A program made the translations under genes and the position numbers. 64,000 nucleotides of DNA from JAAZLS01 sp964463285. Its GTDB lineage: Bacteria; Bacillota; Dethiobacteria; DTU022. The notes beneath the pieces are model-generated. The model was not told where the DNA came from and searched no databases. It worked only from the letters and a program-made list of their open reading frames with translations. Location: contig CAYXBB010000002.1 in NCBI GenBank assembly GCA_964463285.1, positions 13,072 to 77,071 on the forward strand. The letters run 5' to 3'. Within the stretch, counting starts at the first letter, position 1. Each line of letters begins with the position of its first letter. This document shows positions 18,343 to 27,024 of the stretch, piece after piece.

Positions 18343-18365
18343 ATTAACTCCTTACCATGGTCCGG

Positions 18366-19473
18366 TTACCGGCGACCCATTTTCCGGCGCAGGTAGGAAT
18401 CTATAAACAGGTCCAAATCGCCATCCATTACCGCCTCTACCTGTCCCATCTCTACACCGGTGCGATGATCCTTCACCAGGGTAAAGGGATGAAAAACATA
18501 AGAGCGAATCTGGCTTCCCCAGGCGATATCTTTTTGCGGGCCCCGCAAGTTCTTTATCTCCTGATCCAGCTCCAGCCGGTGAAGTTCCGCCAGCCGGGCC
18601 TGCAAGATCCGCAGTGCCTGTCGGCGGTTGCTATGCTGGGAACGATCCTTCTGGCAAGTGGCAGATATACCGGTGGGCAGATGGATAACCCGCACCGCCG
18701 AATCAGTCTTGTTTACATGCTGTCCCCCCGCTCCGCTGGAGCGGAACGTCTCCACCTTCAAATCGTCGGGATCCAACTCATACTCTTCCTCTTCCACCTC
18801 AGGAATTACATCTACCGATGAAAAAGAAGTATGACGCCGGTGGGCGGTATCGAAAGGAGAGATCCGCACCATGCGGTGCACCCCTTTTTCTGATTTAAGA
18901 AGCCCGTAAGCGCGGTAGCCTCGGATAATAACGGTAGCGCTTTTGATCCCCGCTTCATCATCTGTTAGCAACTCTGCCAGTTCCACCCCAAATCCCTTGT
19001 TTTCAGCCCACCGGCAATACATTCTAAGCAGCATCTCCGCCCAGTCCTGCGATTCCAATCCCCCCGCCCCCGGATGAATTGAGAGAATGGCATCACTGGA
19101 ATCGTGTTCGCCTCCAAACAGGGTTTCCATCTCCAGCCTGTCCAGCTGCTTTATAATTAAATTTAGCTTGTCGCCGGCCTCTAGGCGAGCTTCCTCGCGC
19201 CCGAACTGTTCCTCTTCAGCCAGTTCCAGCAAGATCTCCACCTCTTCCAGAAGCCGGTTAAGTTCGGACAACGGGCGGACCTGTTCGGTAAGGCTGCCAA
19301 TCTCTATTAACAGTTGTTTGGCCCGGGGGGCATCCTCCCAAAACCCTGGGAGCGACGCTTCTTTCTCCAGCCGGCATAGGCCGGCTAACTTCTGTTCATA
19401 TTCAAAGGGAAGCCCTCATCTCTTGAAAACGACGGGTTTGCAGTTCCCACTCTTTCCGATATTCCCTGGTCAC
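18366..19473 (-). CDS. prfB: Peptide chain release factor 2, expressed by programmed +1 frameshift
   Basis: RF2 ends translation at UGA and UAA. The first frame starts at GTG 19473 behind AGGGTGGAG and codes 23 residues ending ...EMRASL before an in-frame TGA at 19404-19402. At CTT-TGA the ribosome must skip one base (19404) and continue in the +1 frame from 19403 (EYEQKLAGL...). The join is 19473-19405 plus 19403-18366, 368 residues, the normal RF2 length. The downstream frame holds the GGQ motif (GAGGQHVNKTDSAVR). An SD-like GAGGG lies five bases before CTT, slightly further than the usual three. The short UGA frame makes RF2 regulate itself. Starts 16 bases after secA. Confidence 0.95.
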
Positions 19474-19489
19474 AATCTCCACCCTTTCC

Positions 19490-22456
19490 TTATTTCCCAC
19501 AACAACGCTTGTATTTTTTTCCGCTGCCGCAAGGGCAGGGTTCGTTGCGCCCTACCTTGGTCACCGTCACCGGTTTTTTTTCTGTCGGTTCTGTCGGCGC
19601 ACGGGCAGGCGCCTTTATGTTTCCAGCGCCTCCACCTACCGGAGCCACCCGCTGGTGAGAGGCGGTAGCCGTGGCAATTACATCCCGACGTTGGGTGCGG
19701 GTGGCTACCCGCAACAAATAGATTAACCGGGACACTTCTTCCTGAATGGAGCTGATCATGGCCTCAAACATATCGAACCCTTCGTGGCGGTACTCCACCA
19801 GCGGATCCTGCTGCCCGTAAGCCCTAAGCCCGATACTTTGGCGCAGCTCATGCATGGCATCAATATGATCCATCCAGTGACTGTCCACTGTGCGCAGTAA
19901 CACCACCCGCTCCAGATCCCGCATATTTTCAGGGCCGATCTCCTTTTCCCGTCGCTCGTAATAGGCCAGTGCTTCCTCCAGAAGCAGTTGTTTTGCCGGC
20001 TCCAGATCCAGATCTATCAACAAAGAAGGATCCATCTTCCCCGGGGGCAAATAGAAACGTTCCCCCTCCCGGACCAGCGCTTCCGCCTGGTCTTGTTCTA
20101 GAAACGGTTGTTCCATAAAATAAGTTTGTACCCGGCGGGAAATCACCTCTTCCACCATATCCAGGATCGGTTGGCGCATATCTTTCTCTTCCAGTACCTG
20201 TTGCCGCTGTTCATAAATCACCCGCCGCTGTTCATTCAAAACATCATCATAATCCAACAGGTGGCGCCGGATTTCAAAATTCCGGGATTCCACCTTCTTT
20301 TGAGCCCGCTCAATTGCTCCACCGATCAAGGGGTGTTCGATCGGCATATCCTCCTCCATGCCCAGCCGATCCATAATGGAGGCAATATTACCTCCCCCAA
20401 ACAGGCGCATCAGATCATCCTCCAGGGAAATAAAAAACTGGGATGAACCGGGATCTCCCTGCCGCCCGGAACGGCCCCGGAGTTGATTGTCAATTCGCCG
20501 GCTTTCATGGCGCTCGGTGCCCAGGACATGCAGTCCCCCTAAACTCAGCACCTCTTCCCGCTCGCGAGAAGCCAGCGCCTGTGATTTTCCTATCAGCTCA
20601 TCGTACCGCTGTTTGCGCTGTAGAATTTCTTCCGGTGATAATTCATCCCGCCCGGCATATTCCTTGTGGAGTCGCTCACGAGCCAGGAACTCGGGATTGC
20701 CCCCCAGGATGATGTCGGTTCCCCGTCCGGCCATGTTGGTAGAGATGGTTACCGCTCCTTTGCGGCCGGCCTGGGCAATAACCTGGGCCTCCATATCATG
20801 GTTTACCGCATTTAACACCTGGTGGGGTATCCCCTGGCGTTTCAGCATCTTGCTGAGCATTTCGGATTTTTCCACAGAAATAGTCCCCACCAGCACCGGC
20901 TGACCGGAAAGGTGACGCTGTTCGATTTCCTCCATCGCCGCTTTAAACTTGGCCCGTTCGGTTTTAAAAATCATATCTGCCAGATCCTGGCGGATCATAG
21001 GTTCATTGGTGGGAATAACCACCACATCCATCCCGTAGATCTTCCGAAATTCTTCCTCCTCGGTAGCCGCGGTGCCGGTCATTCCGGATAGTTTCTCATA
21101 CATCCGGAAATAATTCTGAAAGGTGATAGAGGCCACCGTGCGGCTGTCAGCCTGCATTTCCACTCCTTCTTTAACCTCGATCGCCTGGTGGATCCCCTCC
21201 GAATAACGGCGGCCCCACATCAGCCGGCCGGTAAATTCATCCACTATAATTACTTTTCCTTCCTGCACCACGTAATCTACATCGCGCTCATAAAGGGAAT
21301 AGGCCTTTAACAGCTGATGCAGGTAATGGAGATGTTCACCTGCTTCCTGATCCTCACTCTCCGGTCCTTCGCCGGTACTGCCGGTGTTTTTAAAACCCAG
21401 AACCTGTTCCAGTTCGGCGTTCCCCCGCACCAGCTCCCGGTACCCCTGCTGAGAAATGGAAACAGCCCGGGTAATTTCATCGATGGAAAAGTAAAGCTCT
21501 TCCTCCAAAACTTTGTCATCTTTATCGGCTTTCAACCGCTGCCTGACCCGTTCTACCAACTTCTCCGCTCCCGGCTCTTTCAGCATATTCAGCAGCCGCC
21601 TGTTTTTGGGTGCACCCCGGCGGGCCAGGAACAACTGCTCTCCGGCCTCCTCTTTTAGTCCCTGTTCCAGATATTGCTGTGAGCGGTTCAGCAGCTCACT
21701 GATCTGGCGTTGCTGTTTTTTGATGAGGCGCTCCACCTCTCCCTTCCAGCGCCCGTATTCGGACTTCGACTCCACCGGGCTGCTGATAATCAGCGGGGTG
21801 CGAGCCTCATCTACCAGAATGCTGTCTACCTCATCCACAATGGCATAGTGCAACTCCCGTTGCACCTGCTGATTTTTTGACAGCACCATATTATCGCGTA
21901 AATAATCAAACCCAAATTCGTTGTTGGTCCCATACACTATATCTGCAGAATAGGCAATTTGGCGCTGCTCCCGGTTAAGGCCATGAACAATCAGGCCCAC
22001 TTCCAGGCCCAGAAGGCGAAATATCGGGCCCATCCATTCACTGTCTCTTCGAGCCAGGTAATCATTGACAGTGATGATGTGAACTCCTTTGCCGGTCAAA
22101 GCATTGAGATAAGCCGGCATGACTGCTACCAGGGTCTTCCCTTCTCCGGTTTTCATCTCGGCAATACGTCCCTGGTGAAGAACGATTCCTCCCAGTGCCT
22201 GCACATCAAAGGGGCGCATCCCCGTAGCCCGGCGAGAAGCCTCTCGGACTACGGCAAAAGCCTCCGGAAGAATTTGATCCAGGGTGCTCCCATTCCGCAA
22301 CCGCTCCTTAAAGTGGGCAGTCCTTTGTGGAAACTCTTCGGTGCTTAAAGAGACAACCGTCTGTTCCAACTCATTTATCTGTTCCACTATCTTTTGCAGA
22401 CGTCGAACTTCTTTTTCGTTGGAGTCTCCGAAAAATTTTTGCAGGATGCCAGCCAT
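19490..22456 (-). CDS. secA: Preprotein translocase ATPase SecA
   Basis: Motor of the Sec pathway. 988 residues from ATG 22456, which has AAGGAGG nine bases upstream; a longer frame to 22498 lacks a ribosome site. Contains MKTGEGKTLVAV (Walker A), VDEVDSILVDEARTPL, EFTGRLMWGRRYS, TNMAGRGTDI, QLRGRSGRQGDPG and the C-terminal zinc/SecB-type motif EPCPCGSGKKYKRCC. It is about 150 residues longer than the Bacillus protein, mainly through an insertion of roughly 100-130 residues in the preprotein cross-linking domain (between the SSPVESKSEYGR stretch and SLYERDVDYVV). Probably co-transcribed with prfB. Confidence 0.96.
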   Translation of the reverse strand: MAGILQKFFGDSNEKEVRRLQKIVEQINELEQTVVSLSTEEFPQRTAHFKERLRNGSTLDQILPEAFAVVREASRRATGMRPFDVQALGGIVLHQGRIAEMKTGEGKTLVAVMPAYLNALTGKGVHIITVNDYLARRDSEWMGPIFRLLGLEVGLIVHGLNREQRQIAYSADIVYGTNNEFGFDYLRDNMVLSKNQQVQRELHYAIVDEVDSILVDEARTPLIISSPVESKSEYGRWKGEVERLIKKQQRQISELLNRSQQYLEQGLKEEAGEQLFLARRGAPKNRRLLNMLKEPGAEKLVERVRQRLKADKDDKVLEEELYFSIDEITRAVSISQQGYRELVRGNAELEQVLGFKNTGSTGEGPESEDQEAGEHLHYLHQLLKAYSLYERDVDYVVQEGKVIIVDEFTGRLMWGRRYSEGIHQAIEVKEGVEMQADSRTVASITFQNYFRMYEKLSGMTGTAATEEEEFRKIYGMDVVVIPTNEPMIRQDLADMIFKTERAKFKAAMEEIEQRHLSGQPVLVGTISVEKSEMLSKMLKRQGIPHQVLNAVNHDMEAQVIAQAGRKGAVTISTNMAGRGTDIILGGNPEFLARERLHKEYAGRDELSPEEILQRKQRYDELIGKSQALASREREEVLSLGGLHVLGTERHESRRIDNQLRGRSGRQGDPGSSQFFISLEDDLMRLFGGGNIASIMDRLGMEEDMPIEHPLIGGAIERAQKKVESRNFEIRRHLLDYDDVLNEQRRVIYEQRQQVLEEKDMRQPILDMVEEVISRRVQTYFMEQPFLEQDQAEALVREGERFYLPPGKMDPSLLIDLDLEPAKQLLLEEALAYYERREKEIGPENMRDLERVVLLRTVDSHWMDHIDAMHELRQSIGLRAYGQQDPLVEYRHEGFDMFEAMISSIQEEVSRLIYLLRVATRTQRRDVIATATASHQRVAPVGGGAGNIKAPARAPTEPTEKKPVTVTKVGRNEPCPCGSGKKYKRCCGK

Positions 22457-22506
22457 AAACCAGGGCCTCCTTTTGCTACCTAATACGATTATTTCCAATA
22501 CTACAA

Positions 22507-22526
22507 AAGGAACCCTGCGGTTCCTT
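22507..22526 (-). promoter_or_regulatory. Hairpin in the secA leader
   Basis: An 8-bp perfect stem (AAGGAACC/GGTTCCTT) with a 4-base loop lies between the likely secA promoter and its start. On the minus strand it is followed by TTTTG, on the plus strand by GAA and seven T. It could be an attenuator, a 5' stabiliser or the end signal of the upstream metal operon. Confidence 0.4.
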
Positions 22527-22552
22527 GAATTTTTTTCCCGTAGCAGTATAAT

Positions 22553-22582
22553 ATTTTACCATAGCCAAAAGCCTGTACACAA
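22553..22582 (-). promoter_or_regulatory. Probable sigma-A promoter of secA-prfB
   Basis: On the minus strand TTGTGT, 18 bases, then TAAAAT with an extended TGG just before it. It lies about 100 bases upstream of the secA start. An overlapping TATACT a few bases downstream is an alternative -10. Confidence 0.5.
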
Positions 22583-22655
22583 GGGTTTAAGCGCAGGAAC
22601 CATTTGCGGGGTAAGCGAAAACCACAGTAAAAAAAATATTACCCTTTCTTGCCGG

Positions 22656-23444
22656 CTAGTTGATCGGAACACAAAACTTAATAGTTGTTCCGGTTACCGG
22701 GCTATCGGCAGTTAAAATTGCACAACCTATCCCATAAGTTTCTTCCAATCTTTTTTCAGTTATAACATTTTCAACATCGCCTACCGCCAAAATTTTTCCG
22801 CCGCTCATCAGGGCTACTTTGCCCGAGAGCAAAAGAGCATGATTAGGAAGATGAGTTGTCATTAATACAGTCAATCCCTTTTGTGATAATTTGCTGATTA
22901 TCTTGAGAACAAGTGCTTGGTTTTTGAAATCAAGATGGGAGCAGGGTTCGTCAAGCAAAATTACATCCGGAGTTTGGGTCAGCGTCCTGGCTATAAGAAT
23001 TAATTGCCTTTCACCACCGCTTATCTTTGTATAGGGTTTGTCTTTGAGATGAAGCATGCCGACCATTTCAAGCGATTGCTCGGCAATATTAACATCTTTG
23101 GGCGAAGGCGATTCAAAAAAACCAAGGTAGGGTGCTCTGCCCATGCTTACCACTTCCAGAACTGAAAAAGGGAAAGGAGCACTGTGTTCCTGAAAAACAA
23201 AACCCATCCTTCGTGCCACATCAACCACACTCATATTATAAAGATCAAGCTTATCCAGAAAAACATGGCCCCTTGCAAGCCGCAAACTACCGTTCAGGCA
23301 GCGCAGTAAAGTTGTTTTACCACAACCATTGGCACCCAGAATGCATAGTATTTCACCCGGCAAAACATCCAGGGTAATATCACTAAATATTCTTTTATCC
23401 CCATAACTAAATGTACCATTTCTAAGGGAAAGAAGCGCTCCCAT
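22656..23444 (-). CDS. FecE/BtuD-type ABC transporter ATP-binding protein
   Basis: 262-residue ATPase with Walker A GANGCGKTTLL near residue 37, FVFQEHSAPFPFSVLEVVSMGRAPYLG (the Q-loop and AP-Y-L motif typical of siderophore, cobalamin and metal-chelate importers), signature ISGGERQ and Walker B VILLDEPCSHLD. It overlaps the permease stop by one base. Last gene of an A/T-rich operon whose other members are a permease, a methyltransferase and a binding lipoprotein. Substrate is not fixed by sequence; the upstream Moco-like riboswitch suggests a molybdenum, tungsten or chelated-metal cargo. Confidence 0.93.
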   Translation of the reverse strand: MGALLSLRNGTFSYGDKRIFSDITLDVLPGEILCILGANGCGKTTLLRCLNGSLRLARGHVFLDKLDLYNMSVVDVARRMGFVFQEHSAPFPFSVLEVVSMGRAPYLGFFESPSPKDVNIAEQSLEMVGMLHLKDKPYTKISGGERQLILIARTLTQTPDVILLDEPCSHLDFKNQALVLKIISKLSQKGLTVLMTTHLPNHALLLSGKVALMSGGKILAVGDVENVITEKRLEETYGIGCAILTADSPVTGTTIKFCVPIN

Positions 23445-24454
23445 TATTGCCAGCCCCCCTTGGTTTTGCGTATCAAATAGGCAAAAAAAGGTGCTCCGAT
23501 AAGGGCGGTTAGTATCCCAAGTGGAATTTCTATTGAAACCGAAGCACGGGCTAAAACATCAATAATAAGAAGGTAGGTAGCCCCTATAGAAATGCATGCC
23601 GGTATCAGCACTCTGTGATCCGGGCCAACCAGCATCCGCCCAATATGAGGAATCACTAACCCAACCCACCCAATCATCCCACTGACTGAAACCGCTGAAG
23701 CGGTCATTATAGTAGCGCATAATATGATAAATGCCTTTAAAGATTCTGTTTTTATCCCCAAAGAACGAGCTTCTTCATCTCCCATTGCCAAAATATTTAT
23801 CCGCCAACGCACCAACAAAAGACCAACCATTCCACAAATAATCCCTGGTAAAGCAGTAATAACATTTTTAATTGAAGCAGAGTTAAGGCTACCCATAAGC
23901 CAGAAGGTAATTGCAGGAAGTTTTTCGTATGGATCGGCCAAATATTTCGTTAACGATACCAGGGCAGAAAAAAAAGCCGAGGTAACAACTCCTGAAAGAA
24001 CAAGCATAATTACGGGGGTGGTTTTATATATACGGCTTATAGAATAGGTTACGATCATTCCTATGATACCAAAACCCAATGCGAAGGCCTGGATCATCCC
24101 ACGGTTGCCGGACAAAAGAATTGCCAGGGCTGCCCCGAAACTGGCCGCCGAAGACACCCCTAATATATCCGGGCTGACCAATGGATTTCGGAACATACCT
24201 TGAAATGCCGCACCGCTAACAGAAAGAGCCGCCCCAACCAGAGCAGCCAAAAGAGCGCGGGGTATCCTAATCTGAAATATAACCGTTTCTGTCATGGTTG
24301 GCCAATTAGGGGCAAATTTGATTGAGGGAAATATTTTAGTAATTATAATCTGAATCACCGTTTGCATAGAAATAGCATATCGGCCTAAAAAAAGGGTGAA
24401 AAGAAAAACAAAAATAGGTAAAATAATCAAAGCTACGATCTTTTTTTTAGACAT
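23444..24454 (-). CDS. FecCD-type ABC transporter permease
   Basis: 336 residues with about ten membrane helices of the BtuC/FecCD family, including GAALSVSGAAFQGMFRNPLVSPDILGVSSAASFGAALA and GWVGLVIPHIGRMLVGPDHRVLIP, the loops that contact the ATPase. Molybdate importer MolBC and the B12 importer BtuCD belong to the same family. GGAGG lies five bases before ATG 24454, so this start is preferred over TTG 24466. Its neighbours are the ATPase (1-base overlap) and, upstream, a 188-base gap with a tiny hydrophobic ORF and then the methyltransferase. Confidence 0.93.
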   Translation of the reverse strand: MSKKKIVALIILPIFVFLFTLFLGRYAISMQTVIQIIITKIFPSIKFAPNWPTMTETVIFQIRIPRALLAALVGAALSVSGAAFQGMFRNPLVSPDILGVSSAASFGAALAILLSGNRGMIQAFALGFGIIGMIVTYSISRIYKTTPVIMLVLSGVVTSAFFSALVSLTKYLADPYEKLPAITFWLMGSLNSASIKNVITALPGIICGMVGLLLVRWRINILAMGDEEARSLGIKTESLKAFIILCATIMTASAVSVSGMIGWVGLVIPHIGRMLVGPDHRVLIPACISIGATYLLIIDVLARASVSIEIPLGILTALIGAPFFAYLIRKTKGGWQ

Positions 24455-24642
24455 TAGATCCTCCAACAGATCATCCTCTGCTGCTTTACAGGGCTAGATT
24501 TTTATACCAATGCAGATTTCGCTAGTAGTTGCCGTATTGCGGCTATAAGCTTAATACAACACTGGGAGCAGTAAAACTATTATTACTACCCCCAGCACCT
24601 TAACCCCGTTCACATTAGACAACCGCCTGCAATGCTATTCGC

Positions 24643-25467
24643 TTAACCCTTTTTCCACCATAGGAAAGCCCAACGACAGTTCAATTCCATATTAAGAAAG
24701 CCATTGTTGCGAACAAAATATTTAAGCAGATGGTTTTCTAAACGATTCTTTTGCCCATCGTTTTCCGGTCTGATCCTCCATACCCAGTCATCCATGGCAA
24801 TATCTATGTTCTGATAATGTAACTTCTCAACATAATTTACATATTCGACATTCGCAAAAATTCCTTCTTGGCAAAGCATATTATAAACATAGATATAATC
24901 AGGTGCAGAAAGGTACTTTTTCCCGATATTTCCGTAGGTCAATCTAAAAAAATTCTCATATTCATCACCATTTGCCCACATAACGATATACACATATTTT
25001 GTTGCCGCGTTATTCATCAATTTAATCGCTTGTAACGGATCGCGTTCGGGAAAAGCACGAGAACAAATAACTACATCATGTGGGTTTACATCTTTTCCAA
25101 CTATTACATCTTCCCAATTTTTTTTTAGGCATGTTATATTGTTTAAACCCTCTGATTTAGCGTTTTTTGCCACATATTGCAACATCTCCCCTGACAAATC
25201 CAGGGCAGTAACAGCCTTTACCCGCTTTGCCAAGGGAATGGCTAGAGTCCCGGGGCCGCAACCGATATCCAACACGGTGGAATCGGGTGTAATGTCGACT
25301 TTTTCAAGCACCTCATCGATATATTCTTTGTTTTTTATGTTTCGATCAAAGGCTTCAGCCCTTTTGTCCCACCATTGTTCACCATCCTTTGTCCAGGAGG
25401 ATAGGAGCATTTGTTCTTCCCATATTTTCTTCCAATCTATTGAACTGAGGTTTTCTTGTATTGCCAT
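24643..25467 (-). CDS. Class I SAM-dependent methyltransferase within a metal-importer operon
   Basis: 274 residues with a seven-strand methyltransferase core: motif I VLDIGCGPGTLAIPLA near residue 67, acidic motif II VTALDLSGEML, and later VVICSRAFPERDPLQAIKLM. N- and C-terminal additions (EQWWDKRAEAFDRN; DDWVWRIRPEND; CRWAFLWWKKG) are unlike rRNA or ubiquinone methyltransferases and point to a small-molecule substrate. It begins three bases after the binding-protein stop, with GGGAGAA as ribosome site, so it is tightly tied to metal-chelate uptake. A role in modifying a metallophore, the imported ligand or the bound cofactor is inference. Confidence 0.88.
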   Translation of the reverse strand: MAIQENLSSIDWKKIWEEQMLLSSWTKDGEQWWDKRAEAFDRNIKNKEYIDEVLEKVDITPDSTVLDIGCGPGTLAIPLAKRVKAVTALDLSGEMLQYVAKNAKSEGLNNITCLKKNWEDVIVGKDVNPHDVVICSRAFPERDPLQAIKLMNNAATKYVYIVMWANGDEYENFFRLTYGNIGKKYLSAPDYIYVYNMLCQEGIFANVEYVNYVEKLHYQNIDIAMDDWVWRIRPENDGQKNRLENHLLKYFVRNNGFLNMELNCRWAFLWWKKG

Positions 25468-25470
25468 TTT

Positions 25471-26544
25471 TTATTCTCCCAATAGATCTTTAATTGTTGA
25501 ATCAGACATATTTTGATTGTAGAATGTCGAATAAAAATCCCTGATTTCTTGTTCCATCGTAAAATCAACTTGATCCGGGTGCAATTTGTATATTGTCCAC
25601 TGCATGCCCAGAATAGATTCGGGAACACCAACATACCAGCAGAATATATAGCCGGGCATTTGAAAAATTTGCTTGTTTTTGACAGCCTCTATATCAGCGA
25701 AGCGTGGGTCAGTAAGCAACTCATCTTTAGTGTCACTGGAACAATAGGTATTAATAAAAATAACATCCGGGTTCCAATTTAATAATTGTTCTGCGGTAAT
25801 CTCGGGATATAATTCGCCGACTGTACTGCTGCTACCATCAATTTCTGCAGCAACATTTATTCCTCCACCAACCCCCAAAATAAAATCTTCAATTGATGCA
25901 GCAGTACATGTTTTTAATATGTCGTGGCTGGTCATATAAACACGGCATTTTTCATTTTCAGGAATTTGCGAAGCCATATCTTCAATGTTGTTCATCTTGT
26001 CTTTGTAGTAAGAAACAAGTTCCTGTGCACGTGCATCTTTGCCCAACACTTTTCCCATAAGCTGCATAGATTCGTTGAGATCTTCGATAGTATTCACATC
26101 GACATATACTACAGGACAATACTCTTCAATACCCGCAAATCTTTCCCGGTGTATTTTCCCGGCAAAAACAACATCCGGTTCCAGTTTCAACAATTCTTCT
26201 TTGTTATCACCTTCAATATCTCCAAAGCACGGCAAATCTTTAATCCTTGGATCCATACTATGTAAAACTTCACTATTAACATTTAGCATATCTATTCCCA
26301 CAAAATGCTCAGTTCCATCAATGGCAATAACCATTGCAGTTGATGGTGGAAAAACGGTGACTACCCTTTCTACCTTGGCTGGAATTTCTACAGTTCTGCC
26401 GGCCATATCAACTACTGTTATGGTTTCGTCCCCATCTTCTAGTGCTCCACCGCCTCCCTGCTCATTGGAACACCCGGCTAAAACGCCTGCAAGCAAGGTG
26501 ACAAGTAACAGAAAAACCATTGCCTTGTAAATGTTTTTCTTCAT
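25471..26544 (-). CDS. FecB/BtuF-type substrate-binding lipoprotein
   Basis: 357 residues. The N-terminus is a lipoprotein signal with LAGVLAGC, cysteine at about residue 25. The mature part has two lobes joined by a long helix, as in iron-siderophore, cobalamin and MolA binding proteins: VVDMAGRTVEIPAKVERVV, LLKLEPDVVFAG, the linking-helix region and ITAEQLLNWNPDVIFIN. A Gly/Glu-rich linker after the cysteine is usual. It is the first gene after the riboswitch at 26675-26826 and starts the order binding protein, methyltransferase, permease, ATPase. The ribosome site (ATTAAG) is weak. Confidence 0.92.
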   Translation of the reverse strand: MKKNIYKAMVFLLLVTLLAGVLAGCSNEQGGGGALEDGDETITVVDMAGRTVEIPAKVERVVTVFPPSTAMVIAIDGTEHFVGIDMLNVNSEVLHSMDPRIKDLPCFGDIEGDNKEELLKLEPDVVFAGKIHRERFAGIEEYCPVVYVDVNTIEDLNESMQLMGKVLGKDARAQELVSYYKDKMNNIEDMASQIPENEKCRVYMTSHDILKTCTAASIEDFILGVGGGINVAAEIDGSSSTVGELYPEITAEQLLNWNPDVIFINTYCSSDTKDELLTDPRFADIEAVKNKQIFQMPGYIFCWYVGVPESILGMQWTIYKLHPDQVDFTMEQEIRDFYSTFYNQNMSDSTIKDLLGE

Positions 26545-26674
26545 CTTAATTTTTGTTGTTAGTTAATTTGCTGTTCAAAAACCCGGTTTTTTCAATTTTA
26601 TTGGTTATCCCCCCCCTATGGCAGTGGTTGTCCGGGCCAAGACAGCATCCACATCTTATTGCTTTATTTTAAAT

Positions 26675-26705
26675 AAAAAAAGGCAATTCCTGGAAGGGAA
26701 GTGCC
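26675..26705 (-). terminator. Riboswitch expression-platform terminator
   Basis: On the minus strand GGCACTTCC pairs with GGAATTGCC (one C-T mismatch) around a six-base loop, followed by seven T. It comes about 15 bases after the aptamer. Its left arm (CTTCCCTTCC) can also pair with GGAAAGGAG of the aptamer's closing stem, which gives a mutually exclusive antiterminator. Confidence 0.75.
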
Positions 26706-26714
26706 ATTTTTTGC

Positions 26715-26826
26715 AGCATTCTCCTTTCCAAGTTATGGGAGGCAATACCATTTCTAGTATTACCCTTTGGTTATACCTCGGTTACAAGCCATGCCTTCCG
26801 GTTTAGGCGCGTAACTCGGAGCGCTT
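26715..26826 (-). promoter_or_regulatory. Moco/Tuco-like riboswitch aptamer
   Basis: The minus-strand leader has a compact folded domain: CTCC at the 5' side (CTCCGAG) pairs with GGAG of GGAAAGGAG; GTTAC/GTAAC and GCC/GGC form one arm; an 8-bp hairpin GGTAATAC/GTATTGCC forms the second, followed by CCTCCC. These stretches (TCCGAG, AACCAAAGGGTAA, TTGCCTCCC, GGAAAGGAG) match my memory of the molybdenum/tungsten cofactor RNA family (RF01055). With the terminator downstream it should be an OFF switch: bound cofactor holds the closing stem and frees the terminator. A covariance search was not possible; the ligand is inferred. Confidence 0.6.
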
Positions 26827-26847
26827 TTAATATTCAGCTTTGTGTTT

Positions 26848-26876
26848 ACGCTATCATGGGTCAATATTTCTGTCAA
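26848..26876 (-). promoter_or_regulatory. Promoter of the riboswitch-controlled metal operon
   Basis: On the minus strand a consensus TTGACA (26876-26871), a 17-base spacer, then TAGCGT. Transcription would begin about 15-20 bases before the aptamer. Confidence 0.55.
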
Positions 26877-27024
26877 CACAGGGCAAGGTTTTTTTCGCCA
26901 TCAAAATTAAAATCTGTTGTAAAAAAATCTTTATCATTACCCGGGGATAATCAAACAACAAACAAGTGTTTTATTTTAACCCAGCCAAAAAACTAAAGGT
27001 CTACAGGCACTGGTTTGGGTTCGG

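Noticed and set aside
26612..26619. Run of eight C as a phase-variable tract
   Set aside because: It lies in an untranslated leader after the terminator and is too short to argue for switching.
26585..26640. CCACTGCC word suggesting a cobalamin riboswitch before the importer
   Set aside because: Only this short word matches; the rest of the B12 aptamer is missing, while the region upstream fits another aptamer with its own terminator.
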